From contig NZ_CP062946.1 in the NCBI RefSeq assembly GCF_014898095.1, forward strand, positions 62,001-126,000: DNA of 64,000 nt. Direction: 5' to 3'. Below, one piece after another: positions 29,791 through 38,915 of this stretch. The notes beneath the pieces were generated by a model. It was not told the DNA's origin, ran no database searches, and was given only the letters and a program-made list of their open reading frames with translations. Positions within the stretch are counted from its first letter, which is position 1. Every line of letters starts with the position of its first letter. The position numbers were made by a program, and so were the translations under genes. This DNA is from Thalassotalea sp. LPB0316 (GTDB lineage: Bacteria > Pseudomonadota > Gammaproteobacteria > Enterobacterales > Alteromonadaceae).

Positions 29791-29812
29791 AACTATTCAT
29801 TATACGAATAGT
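29791..29812. promoter_or_regulatory. Inverted repeat, possible LysR operator
   Basis: ACTATTC and GAATAGT flank 8 nt (ATTATAC plus one base) in the spacer between the LysR gene and the catabolic cluster. The T-N11-A-like dyad and location fit a LysR operator; this is inference from position. Confidence 0.45.
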
Positions 29813-29824
29813 TAAACAACCATT

Positions 29825-30724
29825 ATGAAAATTGATTTAAATTTATTTCGAGTATTTGAAGCGATCTATTGTGAAGGCAATATTTCAAAAGCAGCAGCGG
29901 CGTTGAATCTCTCTCAACCAGCGGTGAGTCATTCATTAGCGAAGCTTCGCAGCCATTATGATGATCAATTATTTGTCCGCCAAGGTAATGAGATGCGACC
30001 AACCGCGTTGACTAAAAAAGTGATTATTGAAGTGCGAGATGCGCTACAAAAGCTTGAGATATCGTTAGTGCAATCACGGGCATTTGAACCAGCATCATCG
30101 AAAAAGCAATGCGCGATATCTCTGCACAGTTCACTTGAAGCTTATTATTTACCGCCTTTAATAAAACAACTCAGTGTTGAGGCGCCGTTATTATCGCTGG
30201 CAACGAACCGAACTAAACGCAGTGAACTAGAGCTGAAATTAGCCAGCGGCGATCTCGATATGGCGATTGATATTTTACTGCCAGTTAGCGATAACATTCT
30301 TCATACCCAGCTCGAATCAGATCAGTTGGTGGTGATCGCCCGTAAAAACCATCCAATATTGCAAAGCGCATTAACCTTAGAAGATTATTTATCAATCAGC
30401 CATATTTTGGTGTCATCTCGTACCTCAGGCCCCGGTATTGAAGATTTTGAACTTGGCCGTTTGGGACTGCAGCGCAAAATATCATTGAGATGTCAGCACT
30501 TACTATCGGCCTGCCGCGTTGTTGTCCATAGCGATTTGATTTTGACCCTGCCGCGCAATGCCGCAAAGCTCTATCAAAAGGTTTTTGATATTGCGATTTT
30601 TGAATTACCGGTGTCATTACCCGCGATTGATGTTCACCTATATTGGCATCGAAATGTTGATAAAGATCCCGCCAATCAATGGCTGCGCAATAAAATGATT
30701 TTATCAACGACTGAAGGGAGTTAA
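29825..30724 (+). CDS. LysR-family transcriptional regulator (divergent from catabolic cluster)
   Basis: 299-residue LysR-type regulator. The N-terminal helix-turn-helix begins MKIDLNLFRVFEAIY and contains KAAAALNLSQPAVSHSLA. The effector domain covers about 95-295. It is divergent from the 28991-29707 gene across about 117 nt, the classical arrangement for a regulator of the adjacent operon. The spacer contains the palindrome-like ACTATTCATTATACGAATAGTT (around 29791-29812: ACTATTC / GAATAGT, 8-nt spacer), a plausible LysR operator. Confidence 0.9.
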   Translation: MKIDLNLFRVFEAIYCEGNISKAAAALNLSQPAVSHSLAKLRSHYDDQLFVRQGNEMRPTALTKKVIIEVRDALQKLEISLVQSRAFEPASSKKQCAISLHSSLEAYYLPPLIKQLSVEAPLLSLATNRTKRSELELKLASGDLDMAIDILLPVSDNILHTQLESDQLVVIARKNHPILQSALTLEDYLSISHILVSSRTSGPGIEDFELGRLGLQRKISLRCQHLLSACRVVVHSDLILTLPRNAAKLYQKVFDIAIFELPVSLPAIDVHLYWHRNVDKDPANQWLRNKMILSTTEGS

Positions 30725-30819
30725 CCACACAGCATCAGAAAGTGATTAAAAAATGATCCCTTCATTGAATTACCCGCGTAATGAGCTTTGCAAATCTAAC
30801 AATACAACAAGGTAAAACA

Positions 30820-32235
30820 ATGAATAGGATCATTAAGAGTATAGTACCAATGGCGATGGCTGCTGTCATCATGGGATGTGGATCAGACAATGACGATGTT
30901 CGCGATATCGTTGTACCCGAACCACCAGTGCCTGAATTAGGCACATCATATGTCCGTGTTATTCACGGTTCAGCAGATGCGCCCCTCGTTAATATTAAAG
31001 CCGGCGATGACATTATCGAAGGGCTTGGCGGTGTCGATTATGGTGTTGGCTCTGGCTTTTTAGAGCTGCCTGAGGGCACTTATCCATTGAGCGTTGAGGG
31101 GATTTTACCTGACGATAGCACAATTCCCGTTCTTGATTTAGGTGATGTCGCTTTGTCTCCTGATGTCGAATATACCGTGATAGCGCATGGTTATGTGATG
31201 GAAGATGACGACACGTCGAATGATTTAGCTGCCGCTGTCATCACTAATGATAAAACAGATGTTGGCGAAGGTAATATTCGCGTACAAGTATTACACGCTG
31301 CCCCAAATGCACCAACTGTAGACTTGCACGTAACCGGTGCGACAGATGAATTAACCACTGCGTTAGCGACCTTAGCTTATGGTGATGCGACTGACCAAGT
31401 AGAAGTCCCTGCGGGTGTTTATCGCGTGCGTTTAGTGATCCCTGCTGGTATGGCAGGAGAAGGCACCGTAGCCTATGACGTTGTTTTACCTGACCTAGCT
31501 GCGGGTGCCGACCTCTTCGTTGCAGCCGTTCCCAATACTGAAGTGATGACATCACCCGTAAAATTATTGGTAAACGACGGTATGGGTACATCAACCATCT
31601 ACGACGATAGAACGACTGCGCAAGTGCGTGTGATCCACGCGGCAGCAGATGTACCAAATGTTGATATTTTCGTTGACGATACCAAAGTTGATTCACTTTC
31701 TAACGCGCCATTTGGGGGTGTGACTGGCTACGCTGCATTACCAGAAGGCACTTACACTGTCGATGCGCGGTTAACTTCTGATAACTCAGTAACCGGCATT
31801 ACAGATGACTTAATGGTAATGAACAACAATAAGTACACGGTTAACGCAGTAGGTACACTGGATGCCATGGACAGTGCCGATCTTGAGTATTACGTGCTAA
31901 CCGATAATGTTCGTGCCGTAGCGACTGAAAGCAAAGTACGTATAACGCATGCTCACCCAAGTGTTGGCAACGTCGATATTTACGTAACGGCTGACGGTAT
32001 GATTGACGATGTTGAGCCAGCATTTAGCGATGTGCCATTTAAAGCAACGACTGATTTTGTCACGCTAAGCCCAGGTGAATACAACGTAAAAGTAACCGCA
32101 ACGGGCACTAAAACAGTGGCTATTGATACTGGCATGCTAGATTTAATGGGTGGCAAAGTGTACTCAGCAACTGCCGTTGATGCGCCAATGGCAACGCCTG
32201 CTAATTTAATATTGTCAGATGACTTTATTGAATAA
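30820..32235 (+). CDS. DUF4397-repeat lipoprotein
   Basis: 471-residue surface lipoprotein. The signal ends AAVIMGC (Cys 20), followed by an acidic/Pro linker DDVRDIVVPEPPVPEL. Four DUF4397-type beta repeats begin near VRVIHGSADAP, VQVLHAAPNAPTVDL, VRVIHAAADVPNVDI and VRITHAHPSVGNVDI. DUF4397 function is unknown; these occur in secreted proteins. I start at 30820, preceded by CAAGG, since a frame opening at 30781 adds 13 residues that break the signal peptide. The linker is shared with the giant lipoprotein at 53.9 kb. Confidence 0.88.
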   Translation: MNRIIKSIVPMAMAAVIMGCGSDNDDVRDIVVPEPPVPELGTSYVRVIHGSADAPLVNIKAGDDIIEGLGGVDYGVGSGFLELPEGTYPLSVEGILPDDSTIPVLDLGDVALSPDVEYTVIAHGYVMEDDDTSNDLAAAVITNDKTDVGEGNIRVQVLHAAPNAPTVDLHVTGATDELTTALATLAYGDATDQVEVPAGVYRVRLVIPAGMAGEGTVAYDVVLPDLAAGADLFVAAVPNTEVMTSPVKLLVNDGMGTSTIYDDRTTAQVRVIHAAADVPNVDIFVDDTKVDSLSNAPFGGVTGYAALPEGTYTVDARLTSDNSVTGITDDLMVMNNNKYTVNAVGTLDAMDSADLEYYVLTDNVRAVATESKVRITHAHPSVGNVDIYVTADGMIDDVEPAFSDVPFKATTDFVTLSPGEYNVKVTATGTKTVAIDTGMLDLMGGKVYSATAVDAPMATPANLILSDDFIE

Positions 32236-32258
32236 GTCCTAAACCCTAGCGCAATATC

Positions 32259-32284
32259 AAAAGGAGAGCTTGGGCTCTCCTTTT
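32259..32284 (+). terminator. Rho-independent terminator (likely bidirectional)
   Basis: A perfect 11-bp stem (AAAAGGAGAGC / GCTCTCCTTTT) with a TTGG loop lies between the DUF4397 gene and convergent glpK. A/T tracts on both sides allow use by both genes. Confidence 0.87.
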
Positions 32285-32302
32285 CAATTTAACTCCCAGT
32301 AA

Positions 32303-33799
32303 TTACGTCTGCTCCGTCCGAATTCTTTCAACCGCATCAAGCCAACTGTGATAACGCTTATTCGCATCTGCTTGTGAAATTTGCGGTGAAAACGCCGCTT
32401 TGGCTTGCCATAAACTTTGGATATGTGAAAGCGATTGAAAAACGCCAGCTTGTAAACCAGCTAAAAACGCAACACCGAGTGCGGTAGTTTCGGCAGATAC
32501 AGGTTGGGTAACCTCAACTTGTAGGCAATTGGCTAGGTATTGTAACAACCACTGATTATTGGTCATGCCACCGTCTACTTTTAACGATTTAATATCGATG
32601 CCATCTTTTTCCATCGCCATCAGTAAGTCTTTGGTTTGAAAGCAAACAGATTGCAATGCCGCATTGACTATTTCTTTAATACCCGTATCTCGGGTGATAC
32701 CTAAAATTGCGCCACGAGCATCGGCATCCCAATACGGTGCACCTAAGCCAGTGAAGGCAGGAATAAGTGTTAATCCATGATCTTGATTTGCCTCCATAGC
32801 CAAGCGCTCCGAGTCGCTAGCTTTAGAAATTAATTCTAAACCATCTCTAAGCCACTGAATAACCGCACCAGCAACAAAGATACTGCCTTCAAGTGCATAA
32901 GTAACTTGGCCATTGATGCGATATGCAACCGTCGATAACAGTTTATTATTAGATTTGAGCGCTTTATCACCCGTATTGACCATGACAAAGCACCCTGTGC
33001 CATAGGTACTTTTCACGCTACCTGTTTCAAAACAGGCTTGGCCAAAAAGCGCTGCCTGTTGATCGCCAGCGATGCCTTGTATTGGAATATCAAAGCCAAA
33101 GTGTTGCTCAGATGTACAACCAAAATCCGCGGCACTGTCTAATACTTGAGGTAGCATACTGGCGGGAATATCAAATAACTCGAGCAGCTCTTGATCCCAA
33201 GCTTGTTGATGAATATTAAACAACATAGTGCGCGATGCATTGGTGGCGTCGGTATAATGAGACTTTCCTTGGGTTAACTGCCACAAGATAAATGAATCAA
33301 CCGTACCAAAGGCAAGTTGCCCCGCTTCAGCTTTTGCTCTTGCACCATCAACGTTATCTAATAGCCATTTTAGCTTGGTTGCCGAAAAATAGGGGTCGAT
33401 CACTAATCCTGTTTTTTGCTGGATAGTTTCGGCCCAGCCTTGCTCAACGAGTTGCTGGCAATAGCTACTCGTGCGCCTGTCTTGCCAAACAATGGCGTTA
33501 TAAATCGGCTTATGGGTGGTTTTATCCCAAACGATCGTAGTTTCTCGCTGATTTGTAATACCCAGTGATTTAATTTGGCCGGCTTGAATATGCTGTTTAG
33601 CGAGCAATTTACGGCAAGTTGATAACACTGAAGCGATAATTTCCTCTGGCGTGTGCTCGACCCAACCATTGTCAGGATAATATTGCGGGAACTCTTGCTG
33701 TTCACTATCAACGACATTGCCCAAGCAATCAAATAACATCGCCCTTGAGCTCGTAGTGCCTTGATCTATCGCTAAAATATAAGATTTCATTGGTATCAA
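32303..33799 (-). CDS. glpK: Glycerol kinase
   Basis: ATP-dependent phosphorylation of glycerol to glycerol 3-phosphate. The 498-residue protein has the FGGY-kinase phosphate motif LAIDQGTTSSRAMLFD, WQDRRTSSYC, IQGIAGDQQAALFGQACF and the C-terminal KSLKVDGGMTNNQWLLQ. Full length. An internal start three codons in (MKSYILAI) is equally possible. No glpF or glpD lies next to it, so it is a stand-alone gene here. Confidence 0.95.
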   Translation of the reverse strand: MIPMKSYILAIDQGTTSSRAMLFDCLGNVVDSEQQEFPQYYPDNGWVEHTPEEIIASVLSTCRKLLAKQHIQAGQIKSLGITNQRETTIVWDKTTHKPIYNAIVWQDRRTSSYCQQLVEQGWAETIQQKTGLVIDPYFSATKLKWLLDNVDGARAKAEAGQLAFGTVDSFILWQLTQGKSHYTDATNASRTMLFNIHQQAWDQELLELFDIPASMLPQVLDSAADFGCTSEQHFGFDIPIQGIAGDQQAALFGQACFETGSVKSTYGTGCFVMVNTGDKALKSNNKLLSTVAYRINGQVTYALEGSIFVAGAVIQWLRDGLELISKASDSERLAMEANQDHGLTLIPAFTGLGAPYWDADARGAILGITRDTGIKEIVNAALQSVCFQTKDLLMAMEKDGIDIKSLKVDGGMTNNQWLLQYLANCLQVEVTQPVSAETTALGVAFLAGLQAGVFQSLSHIQSLWQAKAAFSPQISQADANKRYHSWLDAVERIRTEQT

Positions 33800-34171
33800 C
33801 CTAAATTTTTATTCTTGTACATTGGCTAAACTATCACGGTTTATTGTATCGTTCTGTATTTTCAAACAACTTGGCTAGCATAATAGCCTTCAACAAAAAC
33901 ATCACGACTAACACTTAACGAATGTTTAACCTTATGGCAATATAGAGCGTCGATAAACAGTGACTTTATCTATGCCTAGAGATGTTTCCTACCGCAAGAT
34001 TTCATAAGCTATTGAATTTATGAACTTCCGAATCAATATCTGCTTGCTACTAAGTTGTTAAAGCATGACTTTTTAAAACAATTAAGCGACTACTCAAGAT
34101 AAACTCACTAATACAGCGTTAATTAATCAATAAAATAAAGCATAAAAAAAGAAACAATTTCAGAGACAACT
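33800..34171. other. 372-nt intergenic region between divergent glpK and SapC-like gene
   Basis: AT-rich. I see no open frame, hairpin array or RNA gene that I can support. It should hold the promoters of glpK and of the SapC-like gene, but I cannot place them reliably. Confidence 0.4.
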
Positions 34172-34933
34172 ATGGAAAACCTAGCCCCTTTATCACCACA
34201 AAACCACAGTGCACTTTTCTTAAAAGAAGGTGTTGATTTCCCAGCGATTAAAGCAAAGCGCAATGCCATGGTTATGGTCAGTGAATTTGCTGTCGCCTCA
34301 ACCAGTTACCCATTGTTTTTCATCAACAATACGGCAACCAATCAACTCGAAGCGATTGCGTTAATGGCACTTGATAGCCACAACGTCTTTTTCCCACAGG
34401 AAAATGCCTTAAACATCGCTTATTTACCAAAGAGCTTATCGTTATTACCGTTCCAAGTTGTTGCCGATCCAAACAACCCGAATCGCGTTGTGCCGCTCAT
34501 TGATACCAATTCAAGTTTATTGTCGATGCAAGAGCAAGAACAAAGTGCAAAATTGTTTAATGACGACGGTAGCCCAACAAACACCATTACTTCAAAACAA
34601 GAAGCGATGCGTGAGTTGTACCAGCACGAAATTACCACGATTGAGTTTATCAATCAGTTAACACGCTTAAACCTACTTAAAGAGCTCGACTTAGAAGTGA
34701 CTTTTTCAGGTGGCGAGAAAACAACGATCAAAGGCTTATTCACCATCAAAGAAGAAGCATTGGCGAACTTAACGGCTGAAGACAAAACACTGTTCGAGCA
34801 GCGCGGTTACATGCCAGCGATTTATGCGATGTTAGCATCACTGAGCCAAATGAACCGCATGCTACAACTTCACAACCATCAGCAACCAGCGAATTTAATT
34901 GAAAACTTACAGTTTAAGTTAGCAAGTAATTAG
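34172..34933 (+). CDS. SapC-family protein
   Basis: 253-residue protein of the SapC family (named from Campylobacter S-layer loci). The family blocks are visible: HSALFLKEGVDFPAIKAKRN, VMVSEFAVASTSYPLFFI and GFTLD-less C-terminal GLFTIKEEALANLTAEDK. In marine gammaproteobacteria such genes usually sit beside a TonB receptor, a tryptophan halogenase and a cupin; none of these is adjacent here. The biochemical role is unknown. No clear ribosome site precedes the ATG. Confidence 0.82.
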   Translation: MENLAPLSPQNHSALFLKEGVDFPAIKAKRNAMVMVSEFAVASTSYPLFFINNTATNQLEAIALMALDSHNVFFPQENALNIAYLPKSLSLLPFQVVADPNNPNRVVPLIDTNSSLLSMQEQEQSAKLFNDDGSPTNTITSKQEAMRELYQHEITTIEFINQLTRLNLLKELDLEVTFSGGEKTTIKGLFTIKEEALANLTAEDKTLFEQRGYMPAIYAMLASLSQMNRMLQLHNHQQPANLIENLQFKLASN

Positions 34934-34989
34934 TCAGCCAATGATTAGCCGTGCCCACTATTATCACTAGGATGAGCGCGGCTTAATTA

Positions 34990-35457
34990 TTACAACCAAC
35001 GGCGCACTGTCGCCATATAAGTTTGATACTCTTGGCCAAATATTTTGCCCAGTGCCTGCTCTTCAGCGCTAATTTGAAACTTGTTCATGTAGAGCATAAA
35101 GGCAGGAATAAATAACATTAAAAAGGTATGCCCTAGGTACGTTGCCCAGCATATTAAGATAAACACAAAACCAACATACATCGGGTTTCTCGATAAACGG
35201 TAAACGCCGGTATTGACCAACTGAGAGCTCGATTCAGGCGACATCGGATTAACCGTGGTTTGCGCTTTTCTAAACGCCAGTACGCCAGCCAAACAAAAAT
35301 AGCAGGCTAATAACAAGGTAACACCAATACCTACTGCTCGATACAAGGTTAATTCAAGACTACCACCTGCCAGAGCACTGGCGATAAACATCAAGACAGC
35401 AAAGATAACCACTAATGCTAGTGGTGGAATTTTCAAGGTAAGTGGATGTGATTTCAA
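34990..35457 (-). CDS. Isoprenylcysteine methyltransferase-like membrane protein
   Basis: 155-residue membrane protein of the ICMT/phospholipid methyltransferase (PEMT-like) superfamily. Hydrophobic segments are at about 8-30, 38-58 and 105-130. The conserved motif TGVYRLSRNPMYVGFVFILI is typical of the SAM-binding half. Substrate unknown. The 37-nt gap to the upstream GST gene suggests that the two are co-transcribed. Confidence 0.8.
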   Translation of the reverse strand: MKSHPLTLKIPPLALVVIFAVLMFIASALAGGSLELTLYRAVGIGVTLLLACYFCLAGVLAFRKAQTTVNPMSPESSSQLVNTGVYRLSRNPMYVGFVFILICWATYLGHTFLMLFIPAFMLYMNKFQISAEEQALGKIFGQEYQTYMATVRRWL

Positions 35458-35494
35458 AAGTGCTCCTTATTGCACAAAGATCATTATTAATAGA

Positions 35495-36103
35495 TTATTG
35501 CGTCATCGCAACATAGCCATCAAGTGCTTCAATACGCTTAAACCAGTTAAGCATATTGGGGTAATTGGTTAAATTAAACCCCCCTTGATGAGCGACATGG
35601 CTATAGGCGTAAAGTGTGATATCTGCCACGCTGCACTCGTTACCAATAAGGTATGGCGTTTTAGCCAATTGCGCCTCCATCACACCAAGTGCTTTATAGC
35701 CACCTTGGTGTTTAGCTTTATACTCTGCAACTTTGTCGTCTGGTAATCCGAGATAAAGTTGAATATAGCGAGCTACGGCGATATAAGGCTCGTGCGAGTA
35801 TTGCTCAAAGAACTGCCATTGCTGCACTTTAGCTAATAGCTTGACGTCACTCGGTAAGAATTTAGAGTCCTTTGCTAGATAATTTAAAATCGCATTAGAT
35901 TCAGATAAACACCAGCCAGTAGAGTCAACTAGTAGCGGAATTTTACCATTGGGATTCATCGCCAAAAACTCAGGGGTATGAGTCTCATTAGCTAAAATAT
36001 CAACGTTATGCCACTGATGCTCAATGTTTAACAGGTGGCATAGCAACTCAATTTTGTAGCAATTACCCGATCTTTTATCTCCATATATATCGAACATGAA
36101 CAT
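35495..36103 (-). CDS. Glutathione S-transferase family protein
   Basis: 202-residue GST with the N-terminal thioredoxin fold (FDIYGDKRSGNCYKIELL, NPNGKIPLLVD, and the SNAILNYLA glutathione-site motif) and the alpha-helical C-terminal domain with the N-capping box SVADITLYAY. The catalytic residue at the N-terminus is probably Ser or Cys in RSGNCYK. The substrate is unknown. It forms a probable pair with the downstream methyltransferase-like gene. Confidence 0.88.
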   Translation of the reverse strand: MFMFDIYGDKRSGNCYKIELLCHLLNIEHQWHNVDILANETHTPEFLAMNPNGKIPLLVDSTGWCLSESNAILNYLAKDSKFLPSDVKLLAKVQQWQFFEQYSHEPYIAVARYIQLYLGLPDDKVAEYKAKHQGGYKALGVMEAQLAKTPYLIGNECSVADITLYAYSHVAHQGGFNLTNYPNMLNWFKRIEALDGYVAMTQ

Positions 36104-36182
36104 TCATCCCTTTTACTCTTTTATTGTGCTAAAACAAAGCGCTATTGAATGACACCGCGATGCACGTACAATAGCGATACCT

Positions 36183-36494
36183 ATACCAAGTGAATTAAAT
36201 ATTTAATCACTCAGCGAGATTTAAAAGGCTTTTAGGCACAGGTTGTAAGTTCCAGACACAACCTAAGTACCTACATCCATGTAGGCAAGGCTTTGATTGC
36301 CGATAATGGTTATTCCCTTATCAAAATCAGTAACGAAGCATAAAAGTCTTTTAAACTCGCCCTTGGGAGCTCGTCAGAAAAGTGATAATTTCGCAAATTT
36401 ATTTGATGGAGAATGCTACATCTGCATAAATTTCCTTTATTCTAACTTCCCTGACGCAGCTCTGAGTTGGTCAAATATTTATTTCAATTGGTAT
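36183..36494. mobile_element. MITE-like element, 312 bp, with 22-bp terminal inverted repeats
   Basis: The left end at 36183-36204 (ATACCAAGTGAATTAAAT...) matches the reverse complement of the right end at 36473-36494 (ATACCAATTGAAATAAAT...) at 20 of 22 positions. Inside are smaller inverted repeats: AGGTTGT / ACAACCT near 36240-36270 and CCTACAT-CC-ATGTAGG near 36271-36286. There is no transposase frame, so it would be non-autonomous. An open frame of 77 codons at 36297-36530 crosses the right end and is not called. No target-site duplication is evident. Ends of this type recur in Alteromonadales genomes. Confidence 0.7.
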
Positions 36495-36513
36495 CACCTT
36501 TTTACCACAGACG

Positions 36514-36765
36514 ATGGCAAAACCGAATAAAAAAGCCCCGCAAAAGTCTGTCGATATTTATTGTCAAAAGTGCCGAGCGCAACTTTTTCAGTACAAAAAA
36601 GGCGGTAAAGGGGCGCTAATAAAGTGCTTTAAAGAGCGTATTACCAAAGACTTTACTGAGGTTGAAGGCGTTTGCCCAAACTGCCAAAGCCAATTCGCCC
36701 GTTCAGGTTTGGTAAGGGGCACACCGGCGTTAAAAATTATCGGCAATAAAGCGTTTGCTAGGTAA
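36514..36765 (+). CDS. Small zinc-ribbon protein, 83 aa
   Basis: Basic protein with two Cys-x2-Cys knuckles (YCQKCRAQ and VCPNCQSQ), forming a probable zinc ribbon. It ends LVRGTPALKIIGNKAFAR. Function unknown; proteins like this are conserved in Alteromonadales. The start codon lies 20 nt beyond the right end of the MITE-like element, so the element may have replaced or donated its promoter. Confidence 0.75.
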   Translation: MAKPNKKAPQKSVDIYCQKCRAQLFQYKKGGKGALIKCFKERITKDFTEVEGVCPNCQSQFARSGLVRGTPALKIIGNKAFAR

Positions 36766-36812
36766 TCTATATGCTAACATCTAATCAATCGAATCAAAGT
36801 TAAGGAACACTT

Positions 36813-37439
36813 ATGGCCATTCACGAAATTAATCACCCCTTGGTTAAACACAAAATCAGTTTAATGCGTGCAGATAGCCTGAGTACTCGTGATTTTCGTC
36901 AACTCGCCGCTGAAGTTGGTAGCTTACTGACTTATGAAGCAACCAAAGGATTGGCGCTTGAAGAGTACACCTTTAAAGGTTGGAATGGCGATATTACAGG
37001 TCAACGGATCAAAGGGAAAAAAGTAACGGTTGTACCTATTTTACGCGCAGGTATTGGCATGCTAGATGGCGTGTTAGAGCTGATTCCAAGCGCACGTGTG
37101 AGTGTGGTGGGTTTATATCGCGATGAGGAAACCTTAGAGCCCGTCACCTACTTTAAAAAGTTAACCTCAAGTATCGACGATCGCTTAGCCCTTGTTGTTG
37201 ACCCCATGCTAGCCACAGGTGGTTCAATGGTTGCAACAATTGATATTTTAAAAGAGGCTGGCTGTAAAAATATTAAAGCATTGGTTTTAGTGGCTGCGCC
37301 TGAAGGCTTGAAAAAGATGCAGGCAGCGCATCCTGATGTTGACATTTATACGGCGGCAATTGATAGCCACTTAAATGAAAATGGCTACATTATGCCGGGT
37401 TTGGGTGACGCGGGCGATAAAATTTTCGGCACTCAATAA
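36813..37439 (+). CDS. upp: Uracil phosphoribosyltransferase
   Basis: Pyrimidine salvage: uracil plus PRPP to UMP. The 208-residue protein has [29 protein letters not shown], the PRPP loop [16 protein letters not shown] and the uracil-binding C-terminus [17 protein letters not shown]. Full length. AAGGAA precedes the ATG. Confidence 0.97.
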   Translation: MAIHEINHPLVKHKISLMRADSLSTRDFRQLAAEVGSLLTYEATKGLALEEYTFKGWNGDITGQRIKGKKVTVVPILRAGIGMLDGVLELIPSARVSVVGLYRDEETLEPVTYFKKLTSSIDDRLALVVDPMLATGGSMVATIDILKEAGCKNIKALVLVAAPEGLKKMQAAHPDVDIYTAAIDSHLNENGYIMPGLGDAGDKIFGTQ

Positions 37440-37481
37440 AAGAGGCAAAGTGCCTAAAGCGCTGTTATTACACCAATTGAA

Positions 37482-37682
37482 TTACTTGGTACTTGATAGC
37501 GCGCGTTCTAGCTCTATTTGAAAATCATCACAGTATAGTGCTTCACTGAGCTGTTCTTGCTCAATGTAGCTCATCGCGTCGTCGAGTATTTGATGAATCT
37601 CTCGATACTCTTGCTCGCTATAAGTGTTATTGACAAATTTAACGATCAGCTCATACAAACGCTTGTAAGTTGCTACGTTCAT
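37482..37682 (-). CDS. Small hypothetical protein, 66 aa
   Basis: Not recognised. It is an acidic, helical-looking protein (LYELIVKFVNNTYSEQEYRE, DDAMSYIEQEQLSEALYCDD) with no signal peptide. Good coding character, with GGAGGC just upstream of the ATG at 37682. It is convergent with upp and in the same direction as the aspartoacylase-like gene 76 nt upstream. Confidence 0.65.
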   Translation of the reverse strand: MNVATYKRLYELIVKFVNNTYSEQEYREIHQILDDAMSYIEQEQLSEALYCDDFQIELERALSSTK

Positions 37683-37758
37683 AAAGCCTCCAACAAATGA
37701 AAAGCGTCTTATGAGTGTAGTTCAATTACCAAGGTTCAGCGATTAAATGAATTTTTCC

Positions 37759-38646
37759 CTATTGAGTCGTAACTGTTATTTTCTTAGCTAACGACATTGC
37801 TAGGTTATTATCATAGTAGGCCGCTTCATTGATAAAATGCGGGTAAGCCTCGTAGTCACCTTGATAGCAAACTTCACCACCATCAAACAAGGTAAAGATA
37901 GGGTCACCCTTCACTAGCGGTTTAAAATCTTGATCTTGAACATTTTTGTGAACCATACCAATGCGCTCACCGTTTTCATCTTCTGGCAGCTTTAAACTTT
38001 CAATGTAACGATAAGCGGTATAAGTTTCTGGCAAATCGTTAACTGCTTGCTGATTAAATAACACAACAAAGTCTAAAATGTGTTGAGTCATATTTTCCAT
38101 GTGATCTAAAACGTCTTGGCGAATAACCGATTGCGGCTGAGGGCCTATTTCAACAATTACCCCTTGCGGCGCAACAGATGCTAAAAAGTAATGTTCTTCA
38201 AGGCTAATTTGATCTTCAAAAACAATCACCGCTTCAGGCATTTTTGCTAAAACATAAGCGCCGAGCTGACGGTTAAACAAATCTGATTGTAGTAAAATAA
38301 GGGTTGGCCCCATATTCGAGGTGGTATTGTGCAGGTCGATAATAAAATCAGATTTCGCATTACCTTTTGGCCCTAATTGGCCATTGAGCACTTTTGCTCG
38401 ACTTTGCTCGTAGTTAGTCAGAGAGTTGTCAGCCAGATCACGAGCGATAAACTGTCGGTTAAGATCACAATCGATATAGCGTTTATTCTCTTGGTGAGCC
38501 TTGGTATTCGCAAAAACAGTTTCTATTTGCAGGCCATGACGAGCGAGTAATTCAGGGCGTTTTTGCCACTTTTTCAACAAATAAATACCACTAAACTCAT
38601 TGCCATGCGTGCCGCCTACTACCGCCACTTGCTCAATTTTTGCCAT
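37759..38646 (-). CDS. Aspartoacylase/AstE-family zinc hydrolase
   Basis: 295-residue M14-like deacylase of the AspA family. The zinc ligands are seen in VVGGTHGNEFSGIYL (His, Glu) and FIIDLHNTTSNMG (His); the catalytic Glu is probably in GVIVEIGPQPQSV. It would remove an acyl group from N-acyl-aspartate or a similar amino acid. Substrate specificity is not resolved. No neighbouring genes hint at a pathway. Confidence 0.87.
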   Translation of the reverse strand: MAKIEQVAVVGGTHGNEFSGIYLLKKWQKRPELLARHGLQIETVFANTKAHQENKRYIDCDLNRQFIARDLADNSLTNYEQSRAKVLNGQLGPKGNAKSDFIIDLHNTTSNMGPTLILLQSDLFNRQLGAYVLAKMPEAVIVFEDQISLEEHYFLASVAPQGVIVEIGPQPQSVIRQDVLDHMENMTQHILDFVVLFNQQAVNDLPETYTAYRYIESLKLPEDENGERIGMVHKNVQDQDFKPLVKGDPIFTLFDGGEVCYQGDYEAYPHFINEAAYYDNNLAMSLAKKITVTTQ

Positions 38647-38915
38647 TACTCAACCTTACCTCTACATAGTTCACTACTGTGTAGTTTACGTAAATCTTGG
38701 CAGTTAACTAGTATTAGTTGTTATAAGCTAGAAAAAACATCAGTAAATACTTTTTTGGGGTCAGAGTTTGCTAACTCTGACCCCCGAATAGCAATATTAC
38801 CCTTACCTTTTACAGATTAGTAACTAATTGAATTATTGTTTATTTCTGGTAGTTTCGTGAGATAGTCGTGGGCGGGTATTAGTGAACCGTCCACATAATG
38901 TACGTTAGGTGAATT
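38647..38915. other. 269-nt gap between aspartoacylase-like and secreted hypothetical genes
   Basis: Contains the REP-like hairpin at 38757-38784 and, just before the next gene, the weak dyad GTGGGCGG / CCGTCCAC followed by CGTTAGGTG. The latter resembles an integron attC end but lacks the rest of an attC site. Nothing else is evident. Confidence 0.4.
38757..38784. repeat. REP-like perfect hairpin (GGGGTCAGAGTT)
   Basis: GGGGTCAGAGTT and AACTCTGACCCC form a perfect 12-bp stem with a TGCT loop. The sequence matches the GGGGTCAGAGT class of palindromes associated with REP elements and their RAYT transposases. It is preceded by TTTTTT on the plus strand, so on the minus strand it cannot be excluded as a terminator-like element. 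Confidence 0.6.

Noticed and set aside
36297..36530. Open frame of 77 codons across the MITE-like element
   Set aside because: It crosses the right terminal repeat and overlaps the zinc-ribbon start; spurious frames are common in such elements.
38870..38912. Possible integron attC end (CGTTAGGTG with an imperfect dyad)
   Set aside because: No matching RYYYAAC core on the other side, no integrase, no second attC after the next gene.
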